Assembly (NCBI GenBank): GCA_002403205.1 | Contig: DHHJ01000016.1 | Coordinates: 1-32,267 of the forward strand | Length of the DNA: 32,267 nucleotides | From: Anaerolineaceae bacterium UBA4775 | GTDB lineage: Bacteria > Chloroflexota > Anaerolineae > Anaerolineales > Anaerolineaceae | Direction: 5' to 3' | Shown: piece by piece, positions 1 to 7,556 of the stretch | Numbering within the stretch: the stretch's first letter is position 1 | How the letters are laid out: every line of letters begins with the position of its first letter | The notes under the pieces: generated by a model | Seen by the model: only the letters and a program-made list of their open reading frames with translations | Told to the model about the DNA's origin: nothing | The model's database searches: none | Made by a program: the position numbers and the translations under genes

Positions 1-139
1 GTAGATGGGGTCGTAATTCTCATGGCCTGATCCCAAACACCTTATGAATCACCTCATTATGGCTTATAAAACCTTGTAATATTTCGTTTTAATCGTAATA
101 GGGGACTTGATTCAGTTGTCAAGGCAAAGTTAAAATGTC

Positions 140-1417
140 CTAATTGGGCACATGAACAGGCTTTCCGTTGATCTTTTTGCCATACGCTCTCCAAGGATGA
201 TCTGGCGCTGGTTTACTATCTCTTCGTTCAATATCCTTGCCAGTCGCCACTGCCTTTCGTTTGGGTTGCCGAATAAATCTTTTGAATTCAAGGGGAGTTT
301 GGTCCAACAAGACTCTGATTTTCCTATGTTCATTTTCCAGGACAGTGACCTTACGACCCTTAAGGGCATAGACGGGTCTTTCGGTTTGGATTTGATAAAT
401 GACCCGATCATATTGAAATTGCAGATCCTTCGAGAGTTTCCGCTTTGTCTTTTTTGTGAAGATCCACTCCAAGTCATTCTCAGCCCGCAAGGGTTCATGA
501 CTGTCAATTAGGTCTGCAGGTTGGACAGCAAATTTCTGATTGTAGCTGGGGATATATTGTGCTAAAAACGCATTGGCTTGTTGATAATCGCTGATCCCCT
601 CCAGTCGCATTTCTTTGACCAGGCGGTCCTGCAATGTTTGATTAGCACGCTCCACACGTCCTTTGGCTTGTGGTGAAGAGGCGCAGATCAATTCGATCCC
701 CAAAGCTTCCATAGCCTGTTCAAACAGGGTTTGTGCGGCTGTGGCGGTCACATTGGTCTGATTGACCCGAAACACGCTGAACCGGTCTGCATAGAAGGCT
801 TCAGGAAGCCCGAATTGGCTGAAATACCGCTTGCAGAGGGCAGCATAGGACCAAAAACTCTCGTGTTCTACAAATTCAGCTGCCAGGATTTCACTGGTGG
901 CATCGTCGATGAACAGGAGCAAGCAGGCTTTTTCTGCCCGGTCTTCCAGCCAGGCATGATAGGAGCCATCGATCTGGACCAGCTCACCCCGTCTTGGTCG
1001 CCGTTGCCGCAAAGGCCTGGCTTTATCCTGCTTACGGGTTTTGGGTTTGTGCAACCCAGAGCCAATCATGATCTGGCGTACGGTCTCTTTGCTGACCTTG
1101 ATCCCGTCCCGCTCGAAGAGTTTCTCACTGGCCAGTGTCGGTCCAAACCCTTGATAGTCTTCTTTCAACCTTTTCAGAATCTTTTCTTCTTTTTCTTTTG
1201 ATAGTCGATTACCACTGATTTTTCCCCTGTGCCTGGAGATGATCCCTTCAGCTCCTTGCCCTCGATATCTGTGTAGCAACCGACGAAAGTGGCGCTCAGT
1301 CACCCCTACCCGCGTTGCGCCTTCACGTTGGGTGATCCGTTTCTCGTCGGTCATCTTTAGGATTTCACAGCGTTTGATTTCTTTGATGCTCATCGTTAGT
1401 GTCCTTTGTTTTAGCAT
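140..1417 (-). CDS. DDE transposase, IS1202/ISNCY type
   Basis: A 425-residue transposase that would cut and join the ends of the surrounding element. The N-terminal 60 residues form a helix-turn-helix region (ITQREGATRVGVTERHFRR), followed by a second DNA-binding segment. The rve/DDE core has the first Asp in LVQIDGSYHAW, the second in FYADRFSVF, and the Glu in KGRVERANQTLQ, so all three catalytic residues are present. The basic C-terminal tail is typical of this group. The ATG at 1417 has GGAGGTG eight bases upstream. A second ATG at 1393 (MSIKEIKR) also has a purine-rich stretch before it, so the start is likely but not certain. The gene fills the element and ends inside the left inverted repeat. 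Confidence 0.88.
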   Translation of the reverse strand: MLKQRTLTMSIKEIKRCEILKMTDEKRITQREGATRVGVTERHFRRLLHRYRGQGAEGIISRHRGKISGNRLSKEKEEKILKRLKEDYQGFGPTLASEKLFERDGIKVSKETVRQIMIGSGLHKPKTRKQDKARPLRQRRPRRGELVQIDGSYHAWLEDRAEKACLLLFIDDATSEILAAEFVEHESFWSYAALCKRYFSQFGLPEAFYADRFSVFRVNQTNVTATAAQTLFEQAMEALGIELICASSPQAKGRVERANQTLQDRLVKEMRLEGISDYQQANAFLAQYIPSYNQKFAVQPADLIDSHEPLRAENDLEWIFTKKTKRKLSKDLQFQYDRVIYQIQTERPVYALKGRKVTVLENEHRKIRVLLDQTPLEFKRFIRQPKRKAVATGKDIERRDSKPAPDHPWRAYGKKINGKPVHVPN

Positions 1418-1442
1418 GTCCTATTCACCTCCAATAGGACAT
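1416..1442 (-). promoter_or_regulatory. Hairpin holding the transposase ribosome binding site
   Basis: In the transposase transcript a 10-bp stem (1433-1442 with 1416-1425, ATGTCCTATT/AATAGGACAT) closes a 7-base loop. That loop is exactly the Shine-Dalgarno sequence GGAGGTG. The first two bases of the AUG are paired in the stem. Such a structure would limit initiation. Confidence 0.55.
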
Positions 1443-1465
1443 TTTAACCTTGCTCAAATAGGACA

Positions 1466-1494
1466 TTACTACTTTGCCATAACACACTGTCCAA
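1466..1494 (-). promoter_or_regulatory. Possible transposase promoter crossing the element end
   Basis: TTGGAC (complement of 1489-1494) and TAGTAA (complement of 1466-1471) are 17 bases apart, upstream of the transposase. The -35 box lies outside the inverted repeat in flanking DNA, so expression could depend on the insertion site. The -10 match is only partial. Confidence 0.3.
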
Positions 1495-1501
1495 ATTAAG
1501 C

Positions 1502-1530
1502 TTGCCAAAAGCACTAAAGACGGCTATAAT
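1502..1530 (+). promoter_or_regulatory. tRNA-Pro promoter
   Basis: TTGCCA (1502-1507) and a perfect TATAAT (1525-1530) are separated by 17 bases. The -10 box ends 12 bases before the mature tRNA 5' end, as expected for a single-gene tRNA unit. Confidence 0.8.
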
Positions 1531-1542
1531 ACGGTCTACATT

Positions 1543-1617
1543 CGGGGCGTGGCGCAGTCCGGCTAGCGCGCTTGCATGGGGTGTAAGAGGCCCTGGGTTC
1601 AAATCCCAGCGCCCCGA
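1543..1617 (+). tRNA. tRNA-Pro (anticodon GGG)
   Basis: The sequence folds into a complete cloverleaf. The acceptor stem is CGGGGCG/CGCCCCG, the D stem GCGC/GCGC, the anticodon stem CTTGC/GTAAG, and the T stem CTGGG/CCCAG with loop TTCAAAT. The anticodon loop ATGGGGT places GGG at positions 34-36, and the discriminator base is A. CCA is not encoded; the bases that follow are CTA. A promoter and a terminator flank it tightly, so it is a monocistronic tRNA gene. Confidence 0.95.
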
Positions 1618-1621
1618 CTAC

Positions 1622-1650
1622 AAAATCGCCATTAGAAATGGCGATTTTTT
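1622..1650 (+). terminator. Rho-independent terminator of the tRNA gene
   Basis: The stem AATCGCCAT/ATGGCGATT (1624-1632 with 1638-1646) has a 5-base loop and ends in a run of six T. It begins within ten bases of the tRNA 3' end. Confidence 0.9.
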
Positions 1651-1885
1651 GATTCGAGTACCATAAAACAGCCATGCAAGATGAGTATGCGTTACCACTT
1701 GGTCTGAGCCAACCTGCGCGACCGTCAATGCCAGGAATAGCATCACGCGTGTGTCGGCAAGCAGGTGTTCTCTTGGGCGTTATGCGTCAATAACAATACC
1801 AGCACATTCTCAAAAGAGATAAAATGGTAAACTAAAGCCATCCATCTCTGCGATGGTGGTCCAAAAACCATAAAGGAGATCATCG
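1651..1885. other. Intergenic stretch without a recognisable gene
   Basis: This lies between the tRNA terminator and the next gene. I see no plausible ORF with a ribosome binding site and no tRNA 3' duplication that would mark an integration site. The leader of the downstream gene must lie here. Confidence 0.5.
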
Positions 1886-2959
1886 ATGAAGCCATCAATC
1901 CATGTTGGTTTTCTTGGCGCAGGCGGGTTTGCCCAAACCCATGCCTATGCATTGGACACCCTCAAATACTATTACGCCAACACGCCGCAGATTGAAAAAA
2001 CGGTCGTCGCCTCTCCAACCCCCTCAAGCCGGGAAGCTTTTGCCCGTCGGTTTGGATTTCGTGAGGCCATCCCCCCAGAAGCCATGTGGGAAAGAACCGA
2101 TCTCAACACCCTTTTTATTTTGGGACCCAATCACACCCACACACCACAGGTACTCCAAGCGGTAGAAATGCCCTCACTCAAAAGGATCTATGTTGAAAAA
2201 CCGATTGCAATTTCAGCACAGGAGCTGTCAGACCTGCAATTACTGGCAAAGTCAGCCCATGGCAAGTTCATCATGGTGGGTTTTGAGTTTCTGCAAAAAT
2301 CTGCCCTGCGGGCAGCACTGGAGCATTGGCGAAGCGGTGACTTCGGTGAACCGATCCACTTTCGGGTTGAATACCTGCACAGCAGCTATTTGAACGTTGA
2401 TTACCGGCAGCAGCATGCAGACCGGTTTGCCCCCATACCACAGAACGGTGCAGTGGTTGACCTGGGGTCCCACGCCCTCAGTTTACTGATCGCTTTCCTG
2501 GATGATCAGCTTGTGGTCAGAACAGCCGCAGCCAGCGGGCATTTTGAAGACACACCCCAAGAGACAGACCTGTGCACCACGGTGATGATCGAGGATGCCA
2601 CATCAGGTGCAGTCGGCACCCTGGTCGCCAGCCGGGTTTCCCAGGGGACAGGTGACCAGCTCATGCTTGATATCCGTGGTACACATGGTGCGTTGGTCTT
2701 CAGTACCGCACAACCGGATAGCTATACTACATTTCTTCCAAACCTGGGCTGGCAGCGGCATGATTGCATGAGCGATTACCTGCCGGACTCAAAATTCCCC
2801 TCTGGCTACGTCCCCTCAGGCTGGCTACGCGCCCTGGTGCATAACCATTACCTGTTCCTGGGCGGAGAGCCAGGCATCAGCTTCATCCCGGATTTACAGC
2901 ACGGCATCGAGGTACAGCGACTCATTCAGCAGATTGCAGATCATCTCCACTCGGCTTGA
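1886..2959 (+). CDS. Gfo/Idh/MocA family oxidoreductase
   Basis: A 357-residue cytoplasmic NAD(P)-dependent oxidoreductase of the family acting on sugars, inositols and related polyols; the substrate cannot be read from sequence. The N-terminal Rossmann fold shows FLGAGGFAQTH (residues 9-19). The family hallmark EKP is at 104-106 (VEKPIAIS), and the C-terminal alpha/beta domain contains GAVVDLGSHALSLL with the usual Asp and His. The length is normal. The ATG is preceded by AAAGGAG at good spacing. It stands alone, convergent with the membrane nuclease gene 30 bases downstream, so the neighbours do not indicate a pathway. Confidence 0.85.
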   Translation: MKPSIHVGFLGAGGFAQTHAYALDTLKYYYANTPQIEKTVVASPTPSSREAFARRFGFREAIPPEAMWERTDLNTLFILGPNHTHTPQVLQAVEMPSLKRIYVEKPIAISAQELSDLQLLAKSAHGKFIMVGFEFLQKSALRAALEHWRSGDFGEPIHFRVEYLHSSYLNVDYRQQHADRFAPIPQNGAVVDLGSHALSLLIAFLDDQLVVRTAAASGHFEDTPQETDLCTTVMIEDATSGAVGTLVASRVSQGTGDQLMLDIRGTHGALVFSTAQPDSYTTFLPNLGWQRHDCMSDYLPDSKFPSGYVPSGWLRALVHNHYLFLGGEPGISFIPDLQHGIEVQRLIQQIADHLHSA

Positions 2960-2989
2960 TTCGCAAATGAAGAGAGCAGGGCTAACCCC

Positions 2990-3751
2990 TCAATCCCTGG
3001 ATTGCACCTTTTTGATCAGCTCAACCAGCGCTTCCCCATCGTACAAGATCATCGGCTTTCCCTCAGCCCATTCCTGTGCCTGTCGGGTAAAGGTGCCGGT
3101 CGTCATCAGGTAGGCACCCTGCGCTTCTTCATGCAGCATGGTACCGTAGAGATCTCGCACCAGGGGTTCACCCACAGACCCGCTGTACCGTTTACATTGC
3201 ACAATCCACTTCTCACCTGCAGCATTCTTAACCACGATATCGATACCGTGATCAGCAATACCCCCCGTCAGCTCAACCTGATGTCCATTGGCCTTGAACA
3301 ACTTTGCAACCAATGCTTCAAAGGCCTCAGGCGTGAGCGCTTGCATATCGGCCAGCTTTTTAATCCTGGAAAGCCTGACGTGCTTTTCACGCCATATTAA
3401 AATCAACCAAAACAGCGAAATTGAGCCACTTACGGCCCCAAGCATTAAAAATCCTGGCAGATTGACCCGCTGCGGAAGGAAAAATAGCGGTTGTCGTTCC
3501 TGCCAGATCACAAACCCCCAAAAAAAGGCCCACATGAGCCATCCGAGGAAACTATCCAGAAAAAACCAGCGGATTCGCTGAGAAAATGAATGGTCACGGC
3601 TGAACAACCGTCTGACAGCGACCAGCGGGATGAGTGGCCAGAGTGGGTAAAGCAGCGAAAAGATCGCTGTGAGTGCATCGATGAAAATCGCCATCTCCTT
3701 TTTTAAATACAGGTCGGCCGTCCAGCATAGAGCGGCACCGGTAGTCATCAT
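2990..3751 (-). CDS. Membrane-anchored Mrr-type restriction endonuclease-like protein
   Basis: A 253-residue protein with about three hydrophobic segments (roughly residues 24-47, 62-84, 99-121), then a cytoplasmic Mrr_cat domain (about 138-250). The nuclease core shows GGIADHGIDIVV with Asp171 and WIVQCKRY with Gln185 and Lys187, the Mrr variant of the PD-(D/E)XK site. Such domains cleave DNA, often modified DNA; the membrane anchor suggests a role at the cell surface or in uptake or phage defence, but that is inference. No methylase gene is adjacent. The start is uncertain: the ATG at 3751 lacks a clear ribosome binding site, and the ATG at 3694 has GGAG directly abutting it. Confidence 0.75.
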   Translation of the reverse strand: MMTTGAALCWTADLYLKKEMAIFIDALTAIFSLLYPLWPLIPLVAVRRLFSRDHSFSQRIRWFFLDSFLGWLMWAFFWGFVIWQERQPLFFLPQRVNLPGFLMLGAVSGSISLFWLILIWREKHVRLSRIKKLADMQALTPEAFEALVAKLFKANGHQVELTGGIADHGIDIVVKNAAGEKWIVQCKRYSGSVGEPLVRDLYGTMLHEEAQGAYLMTTGTFTRQAQEWAEGKPMILYDGEALVELIKKVQSRD

Positions 3752-3811
3752 TCTACCATGCCATTTCTCGCATCGGACACCTCAATCCCAAGGCATGACC
3801 ACCTTGCCATA

Positions 3812-3840
3812 GTGACAGGACATCCATAACATGTTAAAAT
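3812..3840 (+). promoter_or_regulatory. Candidate promoter of the lipoprotein-GTPase pair
   Basis: GTGACA (3812-3817) and TAAAAT (3835-3840) are 17 bases apart, giving a leader of roughly 75-80 bases before the lipoprotein ATG. Confidence 0.5.
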
Positions 3841-3924
3841 CACTCTTGAGGGAACGTTTTCAAGTGAATTTTCGTCCATCATAGAGCAATTCTGTCGTCT
3901 CAACCAAGAAATGGATGGTAACCC

Positions 3925-4821
3925 ATGAAGAAACTGATCATCATCGCAACAGTTTTAATGGCATTGATATTGTCAGGGTGTAATTTTCCGGGTGTAGAAA
4001 GCGAAGCCCCTCAGGACCCTACCGCTGCCATGGCCACAGCGATTTCCAAGATCCTCACAGGCACGCCAGTGGAAATTGAAATCACCGAATCCCCTGCGGA
4101 GACGGAAACCGAAGAACCGCCAGCACCGGATGAGACCGAGGAACCCACTGAGGAAATTTCTCCACCGGAAGCGACCGAGGAACCCACACCTACACCTGAA
4201 CCCACAGATACGCCTGCCCCCACCCCCACACCAACCTTGGCAGAAACGGACCCCACGCTCAACCTGGGCAATCCAACCTGGGTTGACAACATGGAAAACG
4301 ACGACAACTGGCCCACCGGTTCGGACAAATACACGGCCATTAAATTCGAAAATGGCTTTTTAAAGCTGACTGCCGGTACCGATGTGGATGGTTGGCGGAT
4401 CACCTGGCCAACAGTCGATGATTTCTACCTTGAAGCGACAATTCAATCCCCTGAATGTCGTGGTAACGACCATTTTGGCCTGATGTTCAGGGTTCCAGCG
4501 GACTCTCAGGCGGGTAAAGGCTATCTGTTCGGCATCAACTGTGATGGCCGCTACAGCTTACGTCGCTGGGATGGCACCGTGATGCATTCACTGATCAGGT
4601 TGACCGATCATCCGGCAATCAATGCCGGGGAAGACGTGGTCAACAAATTGGGAGTGATGGCGCGTGGCGAAAACCTGGCGCTTTACATCAACGGGCAAAA
4701 AGTCCGTGAGATCTCTGATGCGAACTACCTCGAGGGTCGATTCGGGATCTTTGTCGGCGGAATCAACGTGGATGATCTCACAGTGTGGGTCGATCAAATC
4801 CGCTATTGGGACAACCCCTAA
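3925..4821 (+). CDS. Lipoprotein with Pro/Thr/Glu-rich linker and concanavalin-like domain
   Basis: A 298-residue secreted lipoprotein. MKKLIIIATVLMALILSGC is a signal peptide ending in the lipobox LSGC, so Cys19 would carry the lipid. Residues about 45-110 form a low-complexity linker rich in P, T and E (TPTPEPTDTPAPTPTPT). The C-terminal part (about 118-298) looks like a beta-sandwich of the concanavalin/LamG type: it has VDNMENDDNW, a paired-cysteine region (ECRGNDHFGLMFR and NCDGRYSLRRWDG) and LALYINGQKVREI. It probably binds a ligand, perhaps carbohydrate, outside the cell; the ligand is unknown. It is a paralogue of the lipoprotein at 7557-8420, with the same layout and motifs. The GTPase gene follows 43 bases later. 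Confidence 0.8.
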   Translation: MKKLIIIATVLMALILSGCNFPGVESEAPQDPTAAMATAISKILTGTPVEIEITESPAETETEEPPAPDETEEPTEEISPPEATEEPTPTPEPTDTPAPTPTPTLAETDPTLNLGNPTWVDNMENDDNWPTGSDKYTAIKFENGFLKLTAGTDVDGWRITWPTVDDFYLEATIQSPECRGNDHFGLMFRVPADSQAGKGYLFGINCDGRYSLRRWDGTVMHSLIRLTDHPAINAGEDVVNKLGVMARGENLALYINGQKVREISDANYLEGRFGIFVGGINVDDLTVWVDQIRYWDNP

Positions 4822-4864
4822 ACGTCCGGCAGGATCGTTCATATTCTGCTGACTTCATCACATC

Positions 4865-6139
4865 ATGCCTGAATTCGAAGATATCCTCGAGCTTTTGCCG
4901 GATAACACCCAGGAGATCCTGAACCCCCTGTGGGACCGACTCCCTAAGGAAGAGAAGCAAGCCCTCAAACTTCTCTTTGAGGGCTTGCCCTTGGATTTCA
5001 ACCTCGTCAATATGCTTATGGACCTCTCTATGGTCCAGATGAAGATCGCGCTGGCGCGGAAAAACAAGGTGGTGATTGTCGGTCCGGCTAACGTTGGCAA
5101 ATCAACGCTTTATAACCGCTTTGTGCGCGAGAAAACCGATCAGGCCGAGGTCAGCCCTGTTCCGGGTACAACACGTGTCAACCAGATGGCCGATGCGGGC
5201 ATCTTCGCTATCGTCGATACCCCCGGTGCTGATGCTGTTGGGCCAGTTGGTGAGAAGGAAAAGGAAGAAGCCCTCAGCGCCGCCCAGGAAGCGGATTTCC
5301 TGGTGATCATGTTTGACGCCATTCAGGGTGTCAAAGACACCGAGCTTAACCTTTACCACCAGCTCTTATCCCTGGAAAAACCTTACCTGATCGTCCTAAA
5401 TAAAATTGACCTGGTCAGCGGGAAACATGAAACTGTGGTGATCGAAAAAGCAGCCCATAACCTGGGTATTGACAAAAACAAGATCATCCCCATTTCGGCA
5501 AAACGCGGGGTCAACATCTCCCAGGTGCTGATGGGCATTGTGATTGCAGACCCTGAATTGCTGATTCCCATGGCGCAGGCGCTACCCCAATACCGCTGGA
5601 ACCTCGCCTGGCGTGTGATCGTCACTTCGGCGACGATTTCCGGTGTGATCGCTCTGGCACCCTTACCCCTGATCGACTTCATCCCTTTGATAGCCAACCA
5701 GTCGACCATGGTGCTCACCATTGCCCGTATCCACAATTATAAGATCACAGTAAAACGCGCCCGTGAGCTGATCGCGACCTTCGGCATCGGGTTGCTGGCA
5801 CGCACCCTCTTCCAGCAATTGAGCAAGCTCGGTGGCGTCCCGGGCTGGCTGCTCTCATCGGCCATCGCGGCATCCACCACTGTGGCCATGGGATATGCAG
5901 CCTCGGTATGGTTCGAAAAGGGCGAACGCATCAGCCAAGAAACCTTCAACAACCTTACAACAAACCTGACCGAGGAACTCGTCGGAAAACTTAAGCAGCT
6001 CTTCAAAAGCAAACCTTCACAAAAGAGCCTGAAAGAAGCCCTGGCCGATTCCCTCGAGGATACCGGCATGGCCGCCCGTGAAAAAATCGATTCTGCCGCC
6101 CAGACCGATCCCCCCAAAGAAGGCCAGCCTTCAGTTTGA
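4865..6139 (+). CDS. Era/Der-like GTPase with DUF697 C-terminal domain
   Basis: A 424-residue GTP-binding protein. All five G motifs are visible: G1 GPANVGKS (73-80), G2 PGTTR (100-104), G3 DTPG (118-121), G4 NKID (179-182) and G5 SAK (211-213). After residue 240 comes a hydrophobic DUF697-type region with two likely membrane-associated segments (VIVTSATISGVIALAPLPLIDFIP, shown here only in part by its position 251-274, and about 330-350). The tail is charged. DUF697 GTPases are thought to act at the membrane, but no cellular target is established. No strong ribosome binding site precedes the ATG, so it may be translated by coupling to the lipoprotein gene. It is convergent with the oxoamine synthase gene. 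Confidence 0.85.
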   Translation: MPEFEDILELLPDNTQEILNPLWDRLPKEEKQALKLLFEGLPLDFNLVNMLMDLSMVQMKIALARKNKVVIVGPANVGKSTLYNRFVREKTDQAEVSPVPGTTRVNQMADAGIFAIVDTPGADAVGPVGEKEKEEALSAAQEADFLVIMFDAIQGVKDTELNLYHQLLSLEKPYLIVLNKIDLVSGKHETVVIEKAAHNLGIDKNKIIPISAKRGVNISQVLMGIVIADPELLIPMAQALPQYRWNLAWRVIVTSATISGVIALAPLPLIDFIPLIANQSTMVLTIARIHNYKITVKRARELIATFGIGLLARTLFQQLSKLGGVPGWLLSSAIAASTTVAMGYAASVWFEKGERISQETFNNLTTNLTEELVGKLKQLFKSKPSQKSLKEALADSLEDTGMAAREKIDSAAQTDPPKEGQPSV

Positions 6140-6183
6140 TGGCTGGTTTACATCATTATTTTGAAACGGTGGTCATTCTGAGA

Positions 6184-7362
6184 TTAGATCAACCCCAATT
6201 GATGGCCTACCTTATCGAAAACCTCCAAAACCCGGTCAAGTTGTTCATCGGTGTGAGTCGCCATGTAGCTTGTGCGTAATAATTGCCGCCCGGGCGAAAC
6301 CGCCGGCGAGATCACCGGGTTCACAAACACGCCATTTTCAAATAGCAGCTTCCAGGTTAAAAAGGTCAGATCATCATCACCAATGATGATCGGGATCACC
6401 GGCGTGACCGAATCTCCCGTGTCAAACCCCAATCGGCGGTATTCAACACGCATCTTATCGGCAATTTGGTTGACTCGATCAACCCGCTCAGGTTCTTCCC
6501 GCATCACCTCAAGGGCTGCCAGGGCTGCAGCCGCATTGGATGGAGGGATGCTGGCACTGAAGATCAAACTGCGGGCTTGATGCTTGATAAAGTCCACCAC
6601 ATCGGCATCGCCAGCGATAAAACCACCCAACGAGGCAAAAGACTTGCTGAAAGTGGACATGATCAGGTCGACAGCATCGGTCATGTCGAAATGCGCTGCG
6701 GTTCCATGTCCACGCCCCAAAACGCCCATGGCGTGGGCATCATCGACCATCAGACGCACCCCATAGGCTTTGCACAATGGGACCATCTGGGGCAAGGGGG
6801 CAATGTCTCCCTCCATGCTGAACAGGCCGTCAACAACCAGTAGCTTTCCCTTATCTGCCGGCAGGCTCTGCAAAACCCGTTCTAAATGCTCCATATCGTT
6901 ATGGCGGTAGCGTTCAATTTTTCCGCCGCTGAGGAAAGCTCCATCCACGATGCTGGCATGGTCATCCTTATCCAAGATAACGATATCATTTCTCCCCACC
7001 AATGCGCTGATTGTCCCCAGGTTGACCTGCATGCCCGTCGAGAAGACCAACGAGTCTTCCTTTCCCACCCATTCCGCCAGTTCGGCTTCCAGCTTTTCAT
7101 GCATCGACATATTACCGTTCAGGAACCGGGATCCGGTGCAGCTCGTGCCAAAACGCTTAACGGCATCAATGGCAGCTTGCCGTACTTTGGGATGTGTGGT
7201 CAACCCCAGGTAATTGTTCGATCCGCACATGATCACCCGGCGCCCCTGGTAAGTAACTTCCGTGCCCTCATTTTCATCCAGGGGGATAAAATAAGGGTAA
7301 ATTCCAGCTTCCTTGGCGTCTTTAACAACAGAAAATTGATAACATTTATCGAAAATATCCAT
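6184..7362 (-). CDS. Alpha-oxoamine synthase, serine palmitoyltransferase-like
   Basis: A 392-residue PLP enzyme of the family that condenses an amino acid with an acyl thioester (BioF, KBL, serine palmitoyltransferase, HemA). The visible hallmarks are GSNNYLGL (47-54), His135 in DHASIVDG, VDDAHAMG (Asp207, His210) and the PLP lysine Lys240 in STFSKSFAS. The N-terminal AGIYPYF and the segment GTSCTGSRFLNG followed by SMEGDIAPLP resemble bacterial serine palmitoyltransferases more than BioF or KBL as I remember them. No biotin or threonine-degradation gene is nearby. AAGGA stands seven bases before the ATG. Family assignment is firm; SPT activity (3-ketosphinganine synthesis, the first sphingolipid step) is a guess, with KBL or another acyl transfer as alternatives. 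Confidence 0.8.
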   Translation of the reverse strand: MDIFDKCYQFSVVKDAKEAGIYPYFIPLDENEGTEVTYQGRRVIMCGSNNYLGLTTHPKVRQAAIDAVKRFGTSCTGSRFLNGNMSMHEKLEAELAEWVGKEDSLVFSTGMQVNLGTISALVGRNDIVILDKDDHASIVDGAFLSGGKIERYRHNDMEHLERVLQSLPADKGKLLVVDGLFSMEGDIAPLPQMVPLCKAYGVRLMVDDAHAMGVLGRGHGTAAHFDMTDAVDLIMSTFSKSFASLGGFIAGDADVVDFIKHQARSLIFSASIPPSNAAAALAALEVMREEPERVDRVNQIADKMRVEYRRLGFDTGDSVTPVIPIIIGDDDLTFLTWKLLFENGVFVNPVISPAVSPGRQLLRTSYMATHTDEQLDRVLEVFDKVGHQLGLI

Positions 7363-7406
7363 TCATTTATCCTTTATGCTCAGCAAACTACCCAGTGAGT
7401 ATGGTG

Positions 7407-7412
7407 ATTATA
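7407..7412 (-). promoter_or_regulatory. -10 box of the oxoamine synthase gene
   Basis: The complement reads a perfect TATAAT, giving a leader of about 38 bases. The -35 region is weak: TCTGGT at 17-base spacing. Confidence 0.5.
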
Positions 7413-7489
7413 CTTGAATTTCACCGCAAACCAGATCGGTTATATTTCTTAACATTCACACTGTGTTAAACAGGAGTTGGGCCAACAAG

Positions 7490-7518
7490 TTGCGTTTACA
7501 GCCTTACAACCCTATAAT
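7490..7518 (+). promoter_or_regulatory. Promoter of the second lipoprotein gene
   Basis: TTGCGT (7490-7495) and a perfect TATAAT (7513-7518) are 17 bases apart. Transcription would start about 30 bases before the start codon. Confidence 0.7.
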
Positions 7519-7556
7519 TAATCGTTAAGGTTTTTCACTCGCCTATGGAGGAACAT

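Larger units (their letters stand above)
117..1484 (-). mobile_element. IS1202/ISNCY-type insertion sequence
   Basis: One transposase gene lies between imperfect terminal inverted repeats. The left copy (123-150) and the reverse complement of the right copy (1451-1478) agree at 23 of 28 positions; both begin GGCAAAGT and share AATGTCCTA. The match can be extended outward to TGT at 117 and 1484, but the exact outer ends are uncertain. A second inner copy of the motif (1435-1448) matches 129-142 over 14 bases. No convincing target duplication is visible next to either end. The transposase appears intact, so the element may be active or recently arrived. Confidence 0.75.

Noticed and set aside
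731..1201. Plus-strand protein opposite the transposase
   Set aside because: It is a shadow of the transposase reading frame, which has all catalytic motifs.
1543..1885. Integration site (attL/attR) at tRNA-Pro
   Set aside because: No second copy of the tRNA 3' end and no integrase are visible; the nearby element is a DDE-type insertion sequence.
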